Shown in pieces: positions 16,115 through 24,309 of a DNA stretch of 64,000 nt. The translations under genes were made by a program, and so were the position numbers. The stretch's first letter is position 1. The number at the start of each line of letters is the position of its first letter. The notes under the pieces were generated by a model. That model was not told where the DNA came from. It did not search any database and saw only the letters and a program-made list of their open reading frames with translations. The stretch is from an uncultured Pelagibacteraceae bacterium. Lineage in GTDB: Bacteria; Pseudomonadota; Alphaproteobacteria; Pelagibacterales; Pelagibacteraceae. The stretch covers positions 1 through 64,000 of the forward strand of contig CABZDS010000006.1 in the NCBI GenBank assembly GCA_902524595.1. The letters are read 5' to 3'.

Positions 16115-16677
16115 TTTATATAATAGATCACCAGGATTCATTCACATGGAATGTAGTTCATCAATTCTCTCAGTTTGATAAAGTTTATTGCTCAAATTAT
16201 TTTGAAATAAATAACAGTTTATTAAAAAAATCTAACACAATTGTATTATCTCCTGGACCCGGTTCACCCAAAGATTATCCAAATACTTCAAAAATTTATG
16301 ATAAATTTAAAGGAAGAAAAAAAATCATAGGAATTTGCTTGGGGTATCAGCAAATACTACATTGTGAAAATGCCAAAATTATTCAACAAAGGAGAATATT
16401 TCATGGTTATCAATCTGAAGTAAAAGTTGTTTCGAATAAATCTATCTTTAGAAAGAATTCTAAATTTAAAGTTGGAAGATATCATTCACTTAAGCTTCAA
16501 GAGCCATTTATTAAAGAAAATTTTGATATTACTATGAGATGCGCTAAAACTAATATTGCTATGGCTTTTGAAAACAAAAGAGATGATGTATATGGTTTTC
16601 AATTTCATCCAGAATCTTTTTTAACAACAAATGGTAAAATTCTTATTAAAAAAATCTTACAGTCGAAAAGATCTTAA
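16111..16677 (+). CDS. pabA: glutamine amidotransferase, PabA/TrpG type
   Basis: 188-residue class I amidotransferase supplying ammonia to the chorismate enzyme encoded just upstream (ATGA overlap). The triad is visible: Cys in I-G-I-C-L-G-Y-Q-Q near residue 75 and His/Glu in F-Q-F-H-P-E-S near residue 169. The oxyanion strand S-P-G-P-G-S-P is near 48, and the opening D-H-Q-D-S-F-T-W-N is the standard PabA/TrpG start. Gene order with pabB and a class IV aminotransferase-fold lyase points to folate synthesis. Confidence 0.9.
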   Translation: MIYIIDHQDSFTWNVVHQFSQFDKVYCSNYFEINNSLLKKSNTIVLSPGPGSPKDYPNTSKIYDKFKGRKKIIGICLGYQQILHCENAKIIQQRRIFHGYQSEVKVVSNKSIFRKNSKFKVGRYHSLKLQEPFIKENFDITMRCAKTNIAMAFENKRDDVYGFQFHPESFLTTNGKILIKKILQSKRS

Positions 16678-17407
16678 AGAAAAAGAATTTAAAGATCTAT
16701 GGAATGCCCATGGGGTTTTCACAACTATGTGGGTCTATGGAAAACCTCAAAAGATTTTATTTTTTAAAGAACACATAACAAATCTCATTAAGTCTACCAA
16801 AAATTATAAAATTTATGATCGTAATTTAAAAAGAAATATATTTAAAATAATTAAATCTAATTTAAATAAACAAAAAAATTATAATCATTTATTGAGAATT
16901 GCAGTAACCAAAAGTTTAATTTCTATTTCTTTGAGAGATAAATTAAAAATAAAAAAAAATCTTCAGTTAAAGTTACTCAATTACAATAGAATTAAGCCTG
17001 AACATAAAAATCTAAAGTATAAATTTATATTAAAAAATTTATCTAAAATGGATAATACAAAATCTGATATCGCTCTTTGTTCAAATGGAAAAATTTTAGA
17101 AACAGGAACTTCAAATATTATTTTTATAAAAGATAATAAATATTATTCACCAATAAGAAAATTTTATAGAGGAGTTAATCTTAAGTTTTTTGAAAAAAAT
17201 TTTAGGATAAAAAAAACTAATATTAATGTTAATAATTTAAATCAATATGAGGAAATACTTCTAATCGGATCTGGCAAGGGAGTTTCCACAGTTTCATCCA
17301 TAAAAGAGAAAAACTGGAATAGAAAAAAATATAAATCTTATGAAACTTTTGTAAACAAATATAACACTCAAATACTTAAACAAAAAAAATTGAGTAATTA
17401 TTTATGA
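16631..17407 (+). CDS. pabC: class IV aminotransferase-fold protein, aminodeoxychorismate lyase-like
   Basis: 258-residue PLP enzyme of the BCAT/DAAT/PabC fold. Family features are the F-T-T-M-W-V-Y-G opening, the K-x-x-x-I-L-K-N region near residue 133 expected to hold the PLP lysine, and G-K-I-L-E-T-G-T-S-N-I-I-F near 155, the phosphate-side signature. PabC releases pyruvate from aminodeoxychorismate to give pABA. It overlaps pabA by 47 bp if the ATG at 16631 is used. The first 10-15 residues do not look domain-like, so a later start is possible. Confidence 0.78.
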   Translation: MVKFLLKKSYSRKDLKEKEFKDLWNAHGVFTTMWVYGKPQKILFFKEHITNLIKSTKNYKIYDRNLKRNIFKIIKSNLNKQKNYNHLLRIAVTKSLISISLRDKLKIKKNLQLKLLNYNRIKPEHKNLKYKFILKNLSKMDNTKSDIALCSNGKILETGTSNIIFIKDNKYYSPIRKFYRGVNLKFFEKNFRIKKTNINVNNLNQYEEILLIGSGKGVSTVSSIKEKNWNRKKYKSYETFVNKYNTQILKQKKLSNYL

Positions 17408-17802
17408 GAAACCCTAATAATCCGTGCATATTCTGTTTTACAAAGAAAAAGGAATATCTTTTTGAAAATGAACTAGCTTATGCAACTAATGACACTTATC
17501 CTGTATCAAAATTTCATTCACTTATAATTCCAAAGCGGTGTGTTAAAAATTATTTTGATCTAACCTCAAAAGAAATCTTAGCGTGCAATAAATTAATAAA
17601 GAAGCTAAAAATACAAATTGAAAAGAACGATAAATCCGTAAAGGGTTTTAACATTGGTACCAACTCTGGCAAGGTTGCTGGACAATCTATTAATCATTGT
17701 CATATTCATTTGATTCCAAGAAGAAAAAATGATGTTAAAAATCCTCAAGGTGGTGTTCGAGCTGTAATCTCTTCTAAACAGCATTATGTAAGGAAAAAGT
17801 AA
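17404..17802 (+). CDS. HIT family nucleotide-binding protein
   Basis: 132-residue histidine-triad protein. The H-C-H-I-H-L-I triad lies near residue 100, following G-Q-S-I-N, and an N-terminal C-I-F-C may bind zinc, as in bacterial Ap4A hydrolase or HinT-like proteins. Substrates are typically dinucleoside polyphosphates or AMP-lysine adducts. It overlaps pabC by 4 bp and is the last gene of the pab run. The 106 bases to aprM hold no further ORF and should contain the apr promoter. Confidence 0.88.
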   Translation: MRNPNNPCIFCFTKKKEYLFENELAYATNDTYPVSKFHSLIIPKRCVKNYFDLTSKEILACNKLIKKLKIQIEKNDKSVKGFNIGTNSGKVAGQSINHCHIHLIPRRKNDVKNPQGGVRAVISSKQHYVRKK

Positions 17803-17908
17803 CTTTTATTAACATTTTTTTATTGAGATGAGATTATTAGTCAGTTGATCTAATATTTTTTATAGATTAAGAACTTAGATTAGTATTATATTTAGCGGAG
17901 ATAATAAT

Positions 17909-18703
17909 ATGTTCACAACAAATCCATTTGCTGTCCTTTCTTCAACAGTTCCTTCAATTGCTTTGCAAGCATTTGTTTTACTGATGTTAACATTAGTAGT
18001 GATTGGAACACTGATGGATATTATTCATAAAAAGAATGTAAAATATTTTTTTAATAATGCTAAAAAAGCAAAAAAAGCAGCAAGTAGAGAATTAAGTCTC
18101 GGAGAGAAAACAGCAATAATTTCAAAAACAGTAGTCCATGATATTGGAACTACATCTGAATTAGGTTTGGGTAAAAGAAGATTTGCACATGTATTAGGAA
18201 TGTATGGAACAATATTATTTTGGATCGGGTCAGGTGTTATGATATTTGGATATTCATCTCCTAATGCCGTAACTCCATCTATATGGCCAATCATTTGGCA
18301 CGCTGGTGCAATTTTAACTTGCCTTGGAGCTTATTGGTTTTGGTTTTTTTTAAGAGTAGATGTATCAGCTGAAGCTCACTCAGTTTTTAGAATCATAAAA
18401 GCAGATTTATTTGTTTTAGCTTTAGTATTATCTTCTACGTTTGGTTTAGCTTGGTCGTATTTCCAATATTCAGGATCTGCTGGTTTAAGTATTTTATTTT
18501 TAATTTTGTTTGCAGTTGCTAACATAGTTTTATTTGGAGGAGTTTACTGGTCTAAATTTGCTCATATGTTCTACAAACCAGGTGCTGCAATCCAAAAAAA
18601 TTTAGCAGAAGCAGATGGTTCTAGAGATAATCTACCACCACCCGCAGATGCTCCAGAAAAATTTGGCCTTGGAATTAAACGTGAGGCACCAAAGCACTAT
18701 TAA
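17909..18703 (+). CDS. aprM: AprM, putative membrane anchor of APS reductase
   Basis: 264-residue integral membrane protein with about six helices (first near residues 15-37; others near 93-110, 125-147, 165-187, 192-214). Its position directly before aprB and aprA matches the aprMBA order known in SAR11 and some sulfur oxidisers, where AprM is proposed to pass electrons between the AprBA enzyme and the quinone pool. No haem-binding CxxCH is present. Candidate ligands are histidines in W-H-A-G and A-E-A-H-S. A GGAG precedes the ATG. The anchor function is literature inference. Confidence 0.85.
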   Translation: MFTTNPFAVLSSTVPSIALQAFVLLMLTLVVIGTLMDIIHKKNVKYFFNNAKKAKKAASRELSLGEKTAIISKTVVHDIGTTSELGLGKRRFAHVLGMYGTILFWIGSGVMIFGYSSPNAVTPSIWPIIWHAGAILTCLGAYWFWFFLRVDVSAEAHSVFRIIKADLFVLALVLSSTFGLAWSYFQYSGSAGLSILFLILFAVANIVLFGGVYWSKFAHMFYKPGAAIQKNLAEADGSRDNLPPPADAPEKFGLGIKREAPKHY

Positions 18704-18742
18704 TATGATTGATAAAATTTTAAAGAAAGGTAATAAGTAGAT

Positions 18743-19213
18743 ATGTCAACTTTTGTATACATGACGAGATGTGATGGTTGCGGTCACTGCGTAGATATAT
18801 GTCCATCAGATATCATGCACATAGACGAAACTATTAGAAGAGCAAAAAATATAGAACCAAATTTTTGTTGGGAATGTTATTCATGCGTTAAGGCGTGTCC
18901 TAATCATGCAATTGATGTAAGAGGATATGCTGACTTTGCTCCAATGGGTCATAGTGTTAGAGTTAGAAGAGAAGAAGAAAAAGGAACTATTTCTTGGAGA
19001 ATTAAATTTAGAAATGGTACAGAAAAAAATTTTGTATCACCAATAACAACAAAACCTTGGGGAAAATTCATACCAAAATTAGCTGAAGCTGATACTCCTA
19101 ATCAAGGAGAGATTAACTCACAAATTTTATATAATGAGCCACATGGTTTAAATACTGATAAAGAATTACCAACTTTAGACAAGAATTCATTTAAGCAAGG
19201 CGTTTATTATTAA
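18743..19213 (+). CDS. aprB: adenylylsulfate (APS) reductase beta subunit
   Basis: 156-residue ferredoxin-like subunit that carries electrons to and from the AprA flavin. Two 4Fe-4S motifs are complete: C10-x2-C13-x2-C16-x3-C20 and C42-x2-C45-x2-C48-x3-C52. After them comes the AprB-specific tail (G-Y-A-D-F-A-P-M-G, then a beta-rich extension that wraps AprA). In an aerobic marine heterotroph the enzyme most likely runs in the oxidative direction, joining sulfite and AMP to APS. Its stop overlaps the aprA start by one base. Confidence 0.96.
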   Translation: MSTFVYMTRCDGCGHCVDICPSDIMHIDETIRRAKNIEPNFCWECYSCVKACPNHAIDVRGYADFAPMGHSVRVRREEEKGTISWRIKFRNGTEKNFVSPITTKPWGKFIPKLAEADTPNQGEINSQILYNEPHGLNTDKELPTLDKNSFKQGVYY

Positions 19214-21072
19214 TGGCTAAGCACAAAACTATAATCGAAGAATGTGACGTACTAGTTGTCGGTGGAGGTATGGCTGGAACAGGAGCTACCTTTGAAGCAA
19301 GACACTGGGGAAGAGACTTAAAAATAATCTGTGTTGAAAAAGCAAATATAGATAGAAGTGGTGCAGTTGCGCAAGGTCTTTACGCAATTAACTGTTATAT
19401 GGGAATGCAGTGGGGTGAGAATATGCCAGAGGACCATGTACGGTACGCTAGAAACGATTTGATGGGTCTTGTTAGAGAAGATTTAGGTTATGATATGGCA
19501 CGTCATGTAGATTCAACTGTTCACATGTTTGATGAATGGGGTCTTCCAATGATGAAAAATAAAGAAACTGGAAGATATCAAAGAGAAGGTAAGTGGCAAA
19601 TAATGATACATGGTGAGAGTTACAAACCAATTGTAGCTGAAGCTGCAAAAAAATCTGCTGATAAAATTTATAACAGAATAATGATTACCCATCTTTTAAA
19701 AGATGAAAAAAATCCAAACCGAATAGCTGGTGCAGTTGGATTCAATGTTAGAACCGGAAATTTTCACGTATTTAAATCTAGAACAGTAGTCGTTTCTGCT
19801 GGAGGAGCATCGCACATATTTAAACCAAGAGCAGTTGGTGAGGGTATGGGTAGAACATGGTATGCACCTTGGAGTAATGGATCTGCTTACGCGCTACCTA
19901 TTCAAGCAGGTGCAAAAATGACTCAAATGGAAAATAGAATTGTACTTTGTAGATTCAAAGATGGTTATGGTCCTGTTGGAGCATATTTCTTACATTTAAA
20001 AACTTACACTCAAAATGCTAATGGCGAAAACTACGAGAAGAAATGGTATGAAGCTACCAAAAAATTAGTAGGCGAATATATAGACCATCATCCAACACCA
20101 ACTTGTTTGAGAAATCATGCATTTATCCAAGAAACAGCTGCAGGTGGAGGACCAATCCACATGGTCACAAAAGAAGCATTCCAAGATCCACACTTAGAAA
20201 CGGTTGGATGGGAAAACTTCTTAGGGATGACAGTTGGACAAGCAGTGGTTTGGGCTTCTCAAAATATTGATCCAAAATATACAAACCCTGAATTAACTAC
20301 ATCAGAACCATACGTAATGGGATCTCACGCAACATGTTCAGGAGCTTGGGTAAGTGGACCAGAAGATATAGCGCCCGATGAATATTTTTGGGGATATAAT
20401 AGAATGATGACTATTGATGGATTATTTGGAGCAGGAGATGCAGTTGGTGGAAGTGCTCACAAGTTTTCATCTGGCTCATTTACAGAAGGAAGGCTAGCAT
20501 CTAAAGCTGCTGTTAAATATATTCAAGATAAAAAAGCTGATGATATAGAAGTTTCTGATGCACAATTAGAAAAGCTTAAAGAAGAAATATTTAAGCCGAT
20601 TGAGAATTATACAGTGGGCAGAAATGAAATTACTGGAGGAACTGTTTCTCCTAGCTATATTTTACCTATACAGGGACTACAAAGACTACAAAAAATTATG
20701 GATGAATATTGTGGTGGATTAACAAATAATTACATGACAAACGATAATTTACTTAAAAAAGGCTTAGAACAGCTACAATTACTTCAAGAAGACTTAGATC
20801 ATGTTGGAGCTGAAGATTATCACCAATTGATGAGAGCATGGGAACTTAAGCATAGAGCTGTAACTTCAGAATGTGTTGCTCATCATACACTATATAGAGA
20901 AGAAACGCGTTGGCCAGGTTATTATTATAGAGGCGATCATATGAAACTTGATGATGAAAACTGGCACTGTTTAACTGTTTCTAGAAGAGACCCTGAAACT
21001 GGAAAATTTGAAATGGAGAAAAAGCCTGTTTATCATATCGTTGATGATAAAGAGAAGAAGCAAGCTTCCTAA
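19213..21072 (+). CDS. aprA: adenylylsulfate (APS) reductase alpha subunit
   Basis: 619-residue flavoprotein catalytic subunit of the fumarate reductase/succinate dehydrogenase family. The FAD-binding V-V-G-G-G-M-A-G-T-G lies near residue 15. AprA-type features follow: D-R-S-G-A-V-A-Q-G-L-Y-A-I-N near 47 and the C-terminal W-E-L-K-H-R region. Together with AprB and AprM it can oxidise sulfite, here plausibly the sulfite released by the neighbouring SuyAB and Xsc enzymes. No ATP sulfurylase gene lies in the window to complete the route to sulfate. Length is typical. Confidence 0.96.
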   Translation: MAKHKTIIEECDVLVVGGGMAGTGATFEARHWGRDLKIICVEKANIDRSGAVAQGLYAINCYMGMQWGENMPEDHVRYARNDLMGLVREDLGYDMARHVDSTVHMFDEWGLPMMKNKETGRYQREGKWQIMIHGESYKPIVAEAAKKSADKIYNRIMITHLLKDEKNPNRIAGAVGFNVRTGNFHVFKSRTVVVSAGGASHIFKPRAVGEGMGRTWYAPWSNGSAYALPIQAGAKMTQMENRIVLCRFKDGYGPVGAYFLHLKTYTQNANGENYEKKWYEATKKLVGEYIDHHPTPTCLRNHAFIQETAAGGGPIHMVTKEAFQDPHLETVGWENFLGMTVGQAVVWASQNIDPKYTNPELTTSEPYVMGSHATCSGAWVSGPEDIAPDEYFWGYNRMMTIDGLFGAGDAVGGSAHKFSSGSFTEGRLASKAAVKYIQDKKADDIEVSDAQLEKLKEEIFKPIENYTVGRNEITGGTVSPSYILPIQGLQRLQKIMDEYCGGLTNNYMTNDNLLKKGLEQLQLLQEDLDHVGAEDYHQLMRAWELKHRAVTSECVAHHTLYREETRWPGYYYRGDHMKLDDENWHCLTVSRRDPETGKFEMEKKPVYHIVDDKEKKQAS

Positions 21073-21081
21073 CCATTTTAG

Positions 21082-21432
21082 ATGAGTATTGTCGACAAAT
21101 CAGACGAAGAAATCATTAAAATTGCTGATCCTATCTGGGATAACATGGTTAGATGTTCTAACATGAAAGATTATGGTGGATTTACTAGGGATTTATCATC
21201 ACAAATGCTCTATGGGGCTAACGAAGTAGAGCTTGGTAAGCAATGGGCAAGCAATAAGCTAATCTCAAGTCTTAAAGAAGGGTGTAAGGCTATAGGCTGT
21301 CTAAGAAGAGGCTTGTACGTAACTGTTATTTATAAACAAAACAGTACAGAGATACCCGGAGACTTTTTAGGTCGACTTGTCCTTGGAGAAGAGGGAGATG
21401 AGATCAAAGTCTTTGGGGCAACCATTTTTTAA
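21082..21432 (+). CDS. conserved-looking hypothetical protein after aprA
   Basis: 116-residue soluble protein 9 bases after aprA, so probably part of the apr operon. An acidic helical N-terminus (D-E-E-I-I-K-I-A-D-P-I-W-D) is followed by a segment with four cysteines in total, including C-K-A-I-G-C-L-R-R-G near residue 70, and a beta-rich C-terminus (V-L-G-E-E-G-D-E-I-K-V-F-G). The alpha-plus-beta layout loosely recalls NTF2/SnoaL-like folds, but no family is assigned. A role linked to sulfite oxidation is suggested by position only. Confidence 0.7.
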   Translation: MSIVDKSDEEIIKIADPIWDNMVRCSNMKDYGGFTRDLSSQMLYGANEVELGKQWASNKLISSLKEGCKAIGCLRRGLYVTVIYKQNSTEIPGDFLGRLVLGEEGDEIKVFGATIF

Positions 21433-21483
21433 ATTTAATTAAATATTATTTGCATTTAATAAAACTTGTGGTAATTCGCGGAT

Positions 21484-21630
21484 ATGCTTCAAGTTTTTAA
21501 TCAAAATATTAAAAAAATCCCTTTATTAGTTTCAAATCAGCTTTCAAAAATAATTAAATCTTTTCTTTATCTTTTTATATTTTTTACTTGGGCAATTATA
21601 ATCCTAGGGACATTTCAAAATTTTATTTAA
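21484..21630 (+). CDS. small single-helix protein, 48 aa
   Basis: 48-residue frame in the 249-base gap between the apr genes and the second TauE. The first half is amphipathic and basic; residues 27-42 form one hydrophobic helix (F-L-Y-L-F-I-F-F-T-W-A-I-I-I-L). The ribosome-binding site is weak, and no family is known. It may be a small partner of the exporter, or a chance frame. The remaining gap shows no other structure. Confidence 0.4.
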   Translation: MLQVFNQNIKKIPLLVSNQLSKIIKSFLYLFIFFTWAIIILGTFQNFI

Positions 21631-21681
21631 TTTATTCTTATAATCATTGACTTTGGATTATGAGAGGAATAGTTAGATTAT

Positions 21682-22767
21682 ATGGAATATTTTCTTCCAA
21701 TAGCTCAAGTCGAAATTAATATACTCTATATATTTGGTTTAAGTTTAGCGGTTGGTATTCTTTCAGGATTGTTTGGTGTAGGCGGAGGATTTTTAATGAC
21801 ACCATTTTTAATATTTTTAGGTATTCCACCTGCTTATGCAGTACCAAATGAAGCAAGCAATATTTTAGGAACATCGGTGTCAGGTTCAACCACCCATTAT
21901 TTAAAAGGTACACTAGATTATAAAATGGGATTAATGATTGTGGTCGGAGGAACTATTGGAACCTTACTTGGCATATTAACTTTTTCTTATTTTCAGGATA
22001 TTGGAAAAATAAATATCGTTATCTCTTTAGCCTACATGTATATCTTAGCTATACTTGGAACTTTAATGCTTATTCAAGGAGTATCAGAAATTGATAAGGC
22101 CAGAAAAAAAATTATTGTTAGAAAAAAATTACATACTCATTATTGGATACATGGACTTCCTTTTAGAATGCGTTTTAAAAAATCAAAGGTTTATGAAAGT
22201 GCATTTACTCCTATTATTATTGGTTTAATTGTTGGATATATCGCTGCAATTATGGGAGTAGGTGGTGCATTTATATTGGTTCCTGCGATGATTTATATTA
22301 TTGGAATGCCAACCAAACTAATCCCTGGTACATCTTTGTTCGTTACAATATTTGTAAGTGCAATCGTAACTGTTCTTCATGCTTTTAATTATGGAACAAT
22401 TGATCTTGTTTTAGTTTTTGTACTTATACTTGGCTCAATTATTGGTGTTCAGTTTGGTCAAAAAATTGGTGAAAAAGTTGATAGCTCAGAATTTAAAACA
22501 ATATTAGCAGTACTTTTATTATTAGTCGGAATTGCAATTGCTTATGACACTTTTATAAAAGAAGATGTAGTTGTTGAAACAGTATTAAATGGAAGCAAAA
22601 ACCTTGGTAATATTGCACAGTTTATATTAGATTATTCTAAAGACCTTCCGGTTTTTTATGGACTTACATCAGTTGTATTAGCAGTAGTTCTTGGAATTGG
22701 AGCAGCAATTTTAAGAAATTATATTTCTAAGTGGAATAAAGCAAGAGAAGCTAAACTTAAAGCCTAA
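21682..22767 (+). CDS. TauE/SafE family sulfite/sulfonate exporter
   Basis: 361-residue TauE/SafE protein, longer than the copy at 1097 because of a basic cytoplasmic insert (about residues 130-170) and a C-terminal extension. Repeat signatures are [10 protein letters not shown] near residue 32 and [10 protein letters not shown] near residue 194. The family exports sulfite or sulfonates. Here it sits between AprMBA and SuyAB/Xsc, so relief of toxic sulfite made from C2/C3 sulfonates is the natural reading. It converges on suyB with a 4-bp overlap. Confidence 0.88.
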   Translation: MEYFLPIAQVEINILYIFGLSLAVGILSGLFGVGGGFLMTPFLIFLGIPPAYAVPNEASNILGTSVSGSTTHYLKGTLDYKMGLMIVVGGTIGTLLGILTFSYFQDIGKINIVISLAYMYILAILGTLMLIQGVSEIDKARKKIIVRKKLHTHYWIHGLPFRMRFKKSKVYESAFTPIIIGLIVGYIAAIMGVGGAFILVPAMIYIIGMPTKLIPGTSLFVTIFVSAIVTVLHAFNYGTIDLVLVFVLILGSIIGVQFGQKIGEKVDSSEFKTILAVLLLLVGIAIAYDTFIKEDVVVETVLNGSKNLGNIAQFILDYSKDLPVFYGLTSVVLAVVLGIGAAILRNYISKWNKAREAKLKA

Positions 22768-23930
22768 GCACTTCTGTATAATTTTGTCATAACAAATTCT
22801 CTATGACCTAGAGCTTCAGCACAAGTTAATCTACCGTTTGCAACTCTTATAGTAGCTTTGATTAATTCGTCACCAGCTTCATCTAAATTCATTTCTCTTG
22901 ATAAAATTTTAGAAACATCAACATCAATATGCTCACTCATAGTTCGAGCAGTCAAAGGATTAGCAGTTAGTTTAATCACAGGTTCAATTGGGTTTCCTAT
23001 TATATTTCCTTGACCTGTTGGAAATAGGTGAAGATTAAATCCTCCTGCAGCTTGTAAGGTCACACATTCTGCGGCAGCTGATGATGTATCCATAAAGTAT
23101 AATCCAGGACCTTTAGTTGGTTCCTCTGCTGGCTCTAGAACGTCAATAAATTTGCATCCACCTATTTTTTGAAAGTTTCCAAATGCTTTTTCTTCAATTG
23201 TAGATAGTCCACCAGCTATGTTTCCAGCAGTTGGTTGACTTTCGGAAAGATCATCAGTAGCTTCTTTTAAGATAAAATTATTATAAGAACTCCACGTTTT
23301 TCTAAACTTTTCTTGAGCCTCAGGCGTTTTTCCTCTTTTTTCACATACAGTTTCAGCACCAGTCAGCTCTGATGTTTCACCAAAACATAAATGAACACCA
23401 AAGGGTTCTAATTTGTCCATTAAATTTCCAACAGTTGGATTTGATGCTAAACCTGATGTTGTATCAGACTCTCCACATTTAACTGATATCCATAAATCAC
23501 TTATAGGACGTTCTTCTCTTTGTTTCTCTGATGCCCAAATTGAAAATTCTTGAGCTTTCTTTGAAACTCTTGCAATGGTTTCTATATCTCCTACACCTTC
23601 TATACTAAAACCTTCAACTGGCTTTCCAGTAGTTGCAATTGCATCAACAATTCTTTTCGTCCATTTAGGCTCTATACCAATTACTATAACTGCTGCAACA
23701 TTAGGATTTTTTCCTGTTCCAATCATTGTTCTGAAATGAAGCTCTAAATCTGCTCCAAATTGTAATCTTCCATAAGAATGAGGAAGTGCAATTGTACCTT
23801 TAATATTATTAGCTACTGCTTCTGCACAAGCATTTGAAATATCATCAACAGGTAAAATTATTACATGATTTCTTGTACCTGTTCTTCCATCTTCTCTTTT
23901 ATATCCTAAAAACGTTTTTGGAATTTCCAT
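22764..23930 (-). CDS. suyB: (2R)-sulfolactate sulfo-lyase beta subunit
   Basis: 388-residue member of the UxaA/GarD C-terminal family. It opens [16 protein letters not shown] and contains cysteines suited to an Fe-S or metal site (V-K-C-G-E-S-D near residue 150, C-F-G-E-T-S near 182) and the family's G[14 protein letters not shown] segment. With SuyA it splits sulfolactate into pyruvate and sulfite. A split altronate dehydratase is the alternative, but adjacency to xsc, tauE and apr strongly supports SuyAB. The gene starts one base after the suyA stop. Confidence 0.88.
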   Translation of the reverse strand: MEIPKTFLGYKREDGRTGTRNHVIILPVDDISNACAEAVANNIKGTIALPHSYGRLQFGADLELHFRTMIGTGKNPNVAAVIVIGIEPKWTKRIVDAIATTGKPVEGFSIEGVGDIETIARVSKKAQEFSIWASEKQREERPISDLWISVKCGESDTTSGLASNPTVGNLMDKLEPFGVHLCFGETSELTGAETVCEKRGKTPEAQEKFRKTWSSYNNFILKEATDDLSESQPTAGNIAGGLSTIEEKAFGNFQKIGGCKFIDVLEPAEEPTKGPGLYFMDTSSAAAECVTLQAAGGFNLHLFPTGQGNIIGNPIEPVIKLTANPLTARTMSEHIDVDVSKILSREMNLDEAGDELIKATIRVANGRLTCAEALGHREFVMTKLYRSA

Positions 23931-23931
23931 T

Positions 23932-24219
23932 TTACCATTTTTTAGTTTTTACATTGTGAACATGTACATGCTCACCTTTTTTAATTGATTTTACGACTTT
24001 ACCAATATCATGTCCGTACTTTAATATCGTGTCTCCCTCGTTAAGATCAGCCATAGCAATTTTATGACCCAAAGGTATTTCATCCATCGATTGAATTTTT
24101 ACTGATTTATCATTTTCCATAATCCAGCAATCACAGTCTTGCTTAGGAGTAATTTTTTCAATAACTACAACACCTACATTGTCTTTTTCATCGTGGATTA
24201 TAATATCTGTGCCGGCCAT
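23932..24219 (-). CDS. suyA: (2R)-sulfolactate sulfo-lyase alpha subunit
   Basis: About 95-residue SAF-domain protein, the small subunit of sulfolactate sulfo-lyase. It shows [11 protein letters not shown] near residue 10, the central L-G-H-K-I-A-M-A-D, and H-V-H-V-H-N-V near the C-terminus, characteristic of UxaA-N/SuyA. The ATG at 24219 is chosen over an in-frame TTG at 24252, because the longer form adds no domain and would run into the palindrome at 24249-24268. suyA and suyB form a two-gene unit transcribed away from xsc. Confidence 0.86.
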   Translation of the reverse strand: MAGTDIIIHDEKDNVGVVVIEKITPKQDCDCWIMENDKSVKIQSMDEIPLGHKIAMADLNEGDTILKYGHDIGKVVKSIKKGEHVHVHNVKTKKW

Positions 24220-24248
24220 TGTGACGATTTCTTTGTTTGAAATTCGAT

Positions 24249-24268
24249 CCAATTTATATATGAATTGG
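24249..24268. promoter_or_regulatory. 20-bp near-palindrome in the suyA-xsc divergent promoter
   Basis: CCAATT and AATTGG arms flank a T-ATATAT-G centre; 18 of 20 positions are symmetric. It lies 30 bases from the suyA ATG and 41 bases from the xsc ATG, in the 90-base region that must hold both promoters. The form suits a dimeric repressor or activator controlling both sulfonate enzymes. No regulator gene is adjacent. A TTGACA hexamer at 24274 lacks a convincing -10 partner. Confidence 0.5.
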
Positions 24269-24309
24269 GCACTTTGACAATTAAAAAATAGAATTAAGAA
24301 GAATTTGAT

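Noticed and set aside
22764-24219. Reading SuyAB as a split altronate/galactarate dehydratase
   Set aside because: Folds are shared, but separate SAF and catalytic subunits beside xsc, tauE and apr genes fit sulfolactate sulfo-lyase better. Not excluded by sequence alone.
24220-24252. Longer suyA starting at TTG 24252
   Set aside because: Adds residues outside the SAF domain and overlaps the palindrome; the ATG at 24219 gives the family length.
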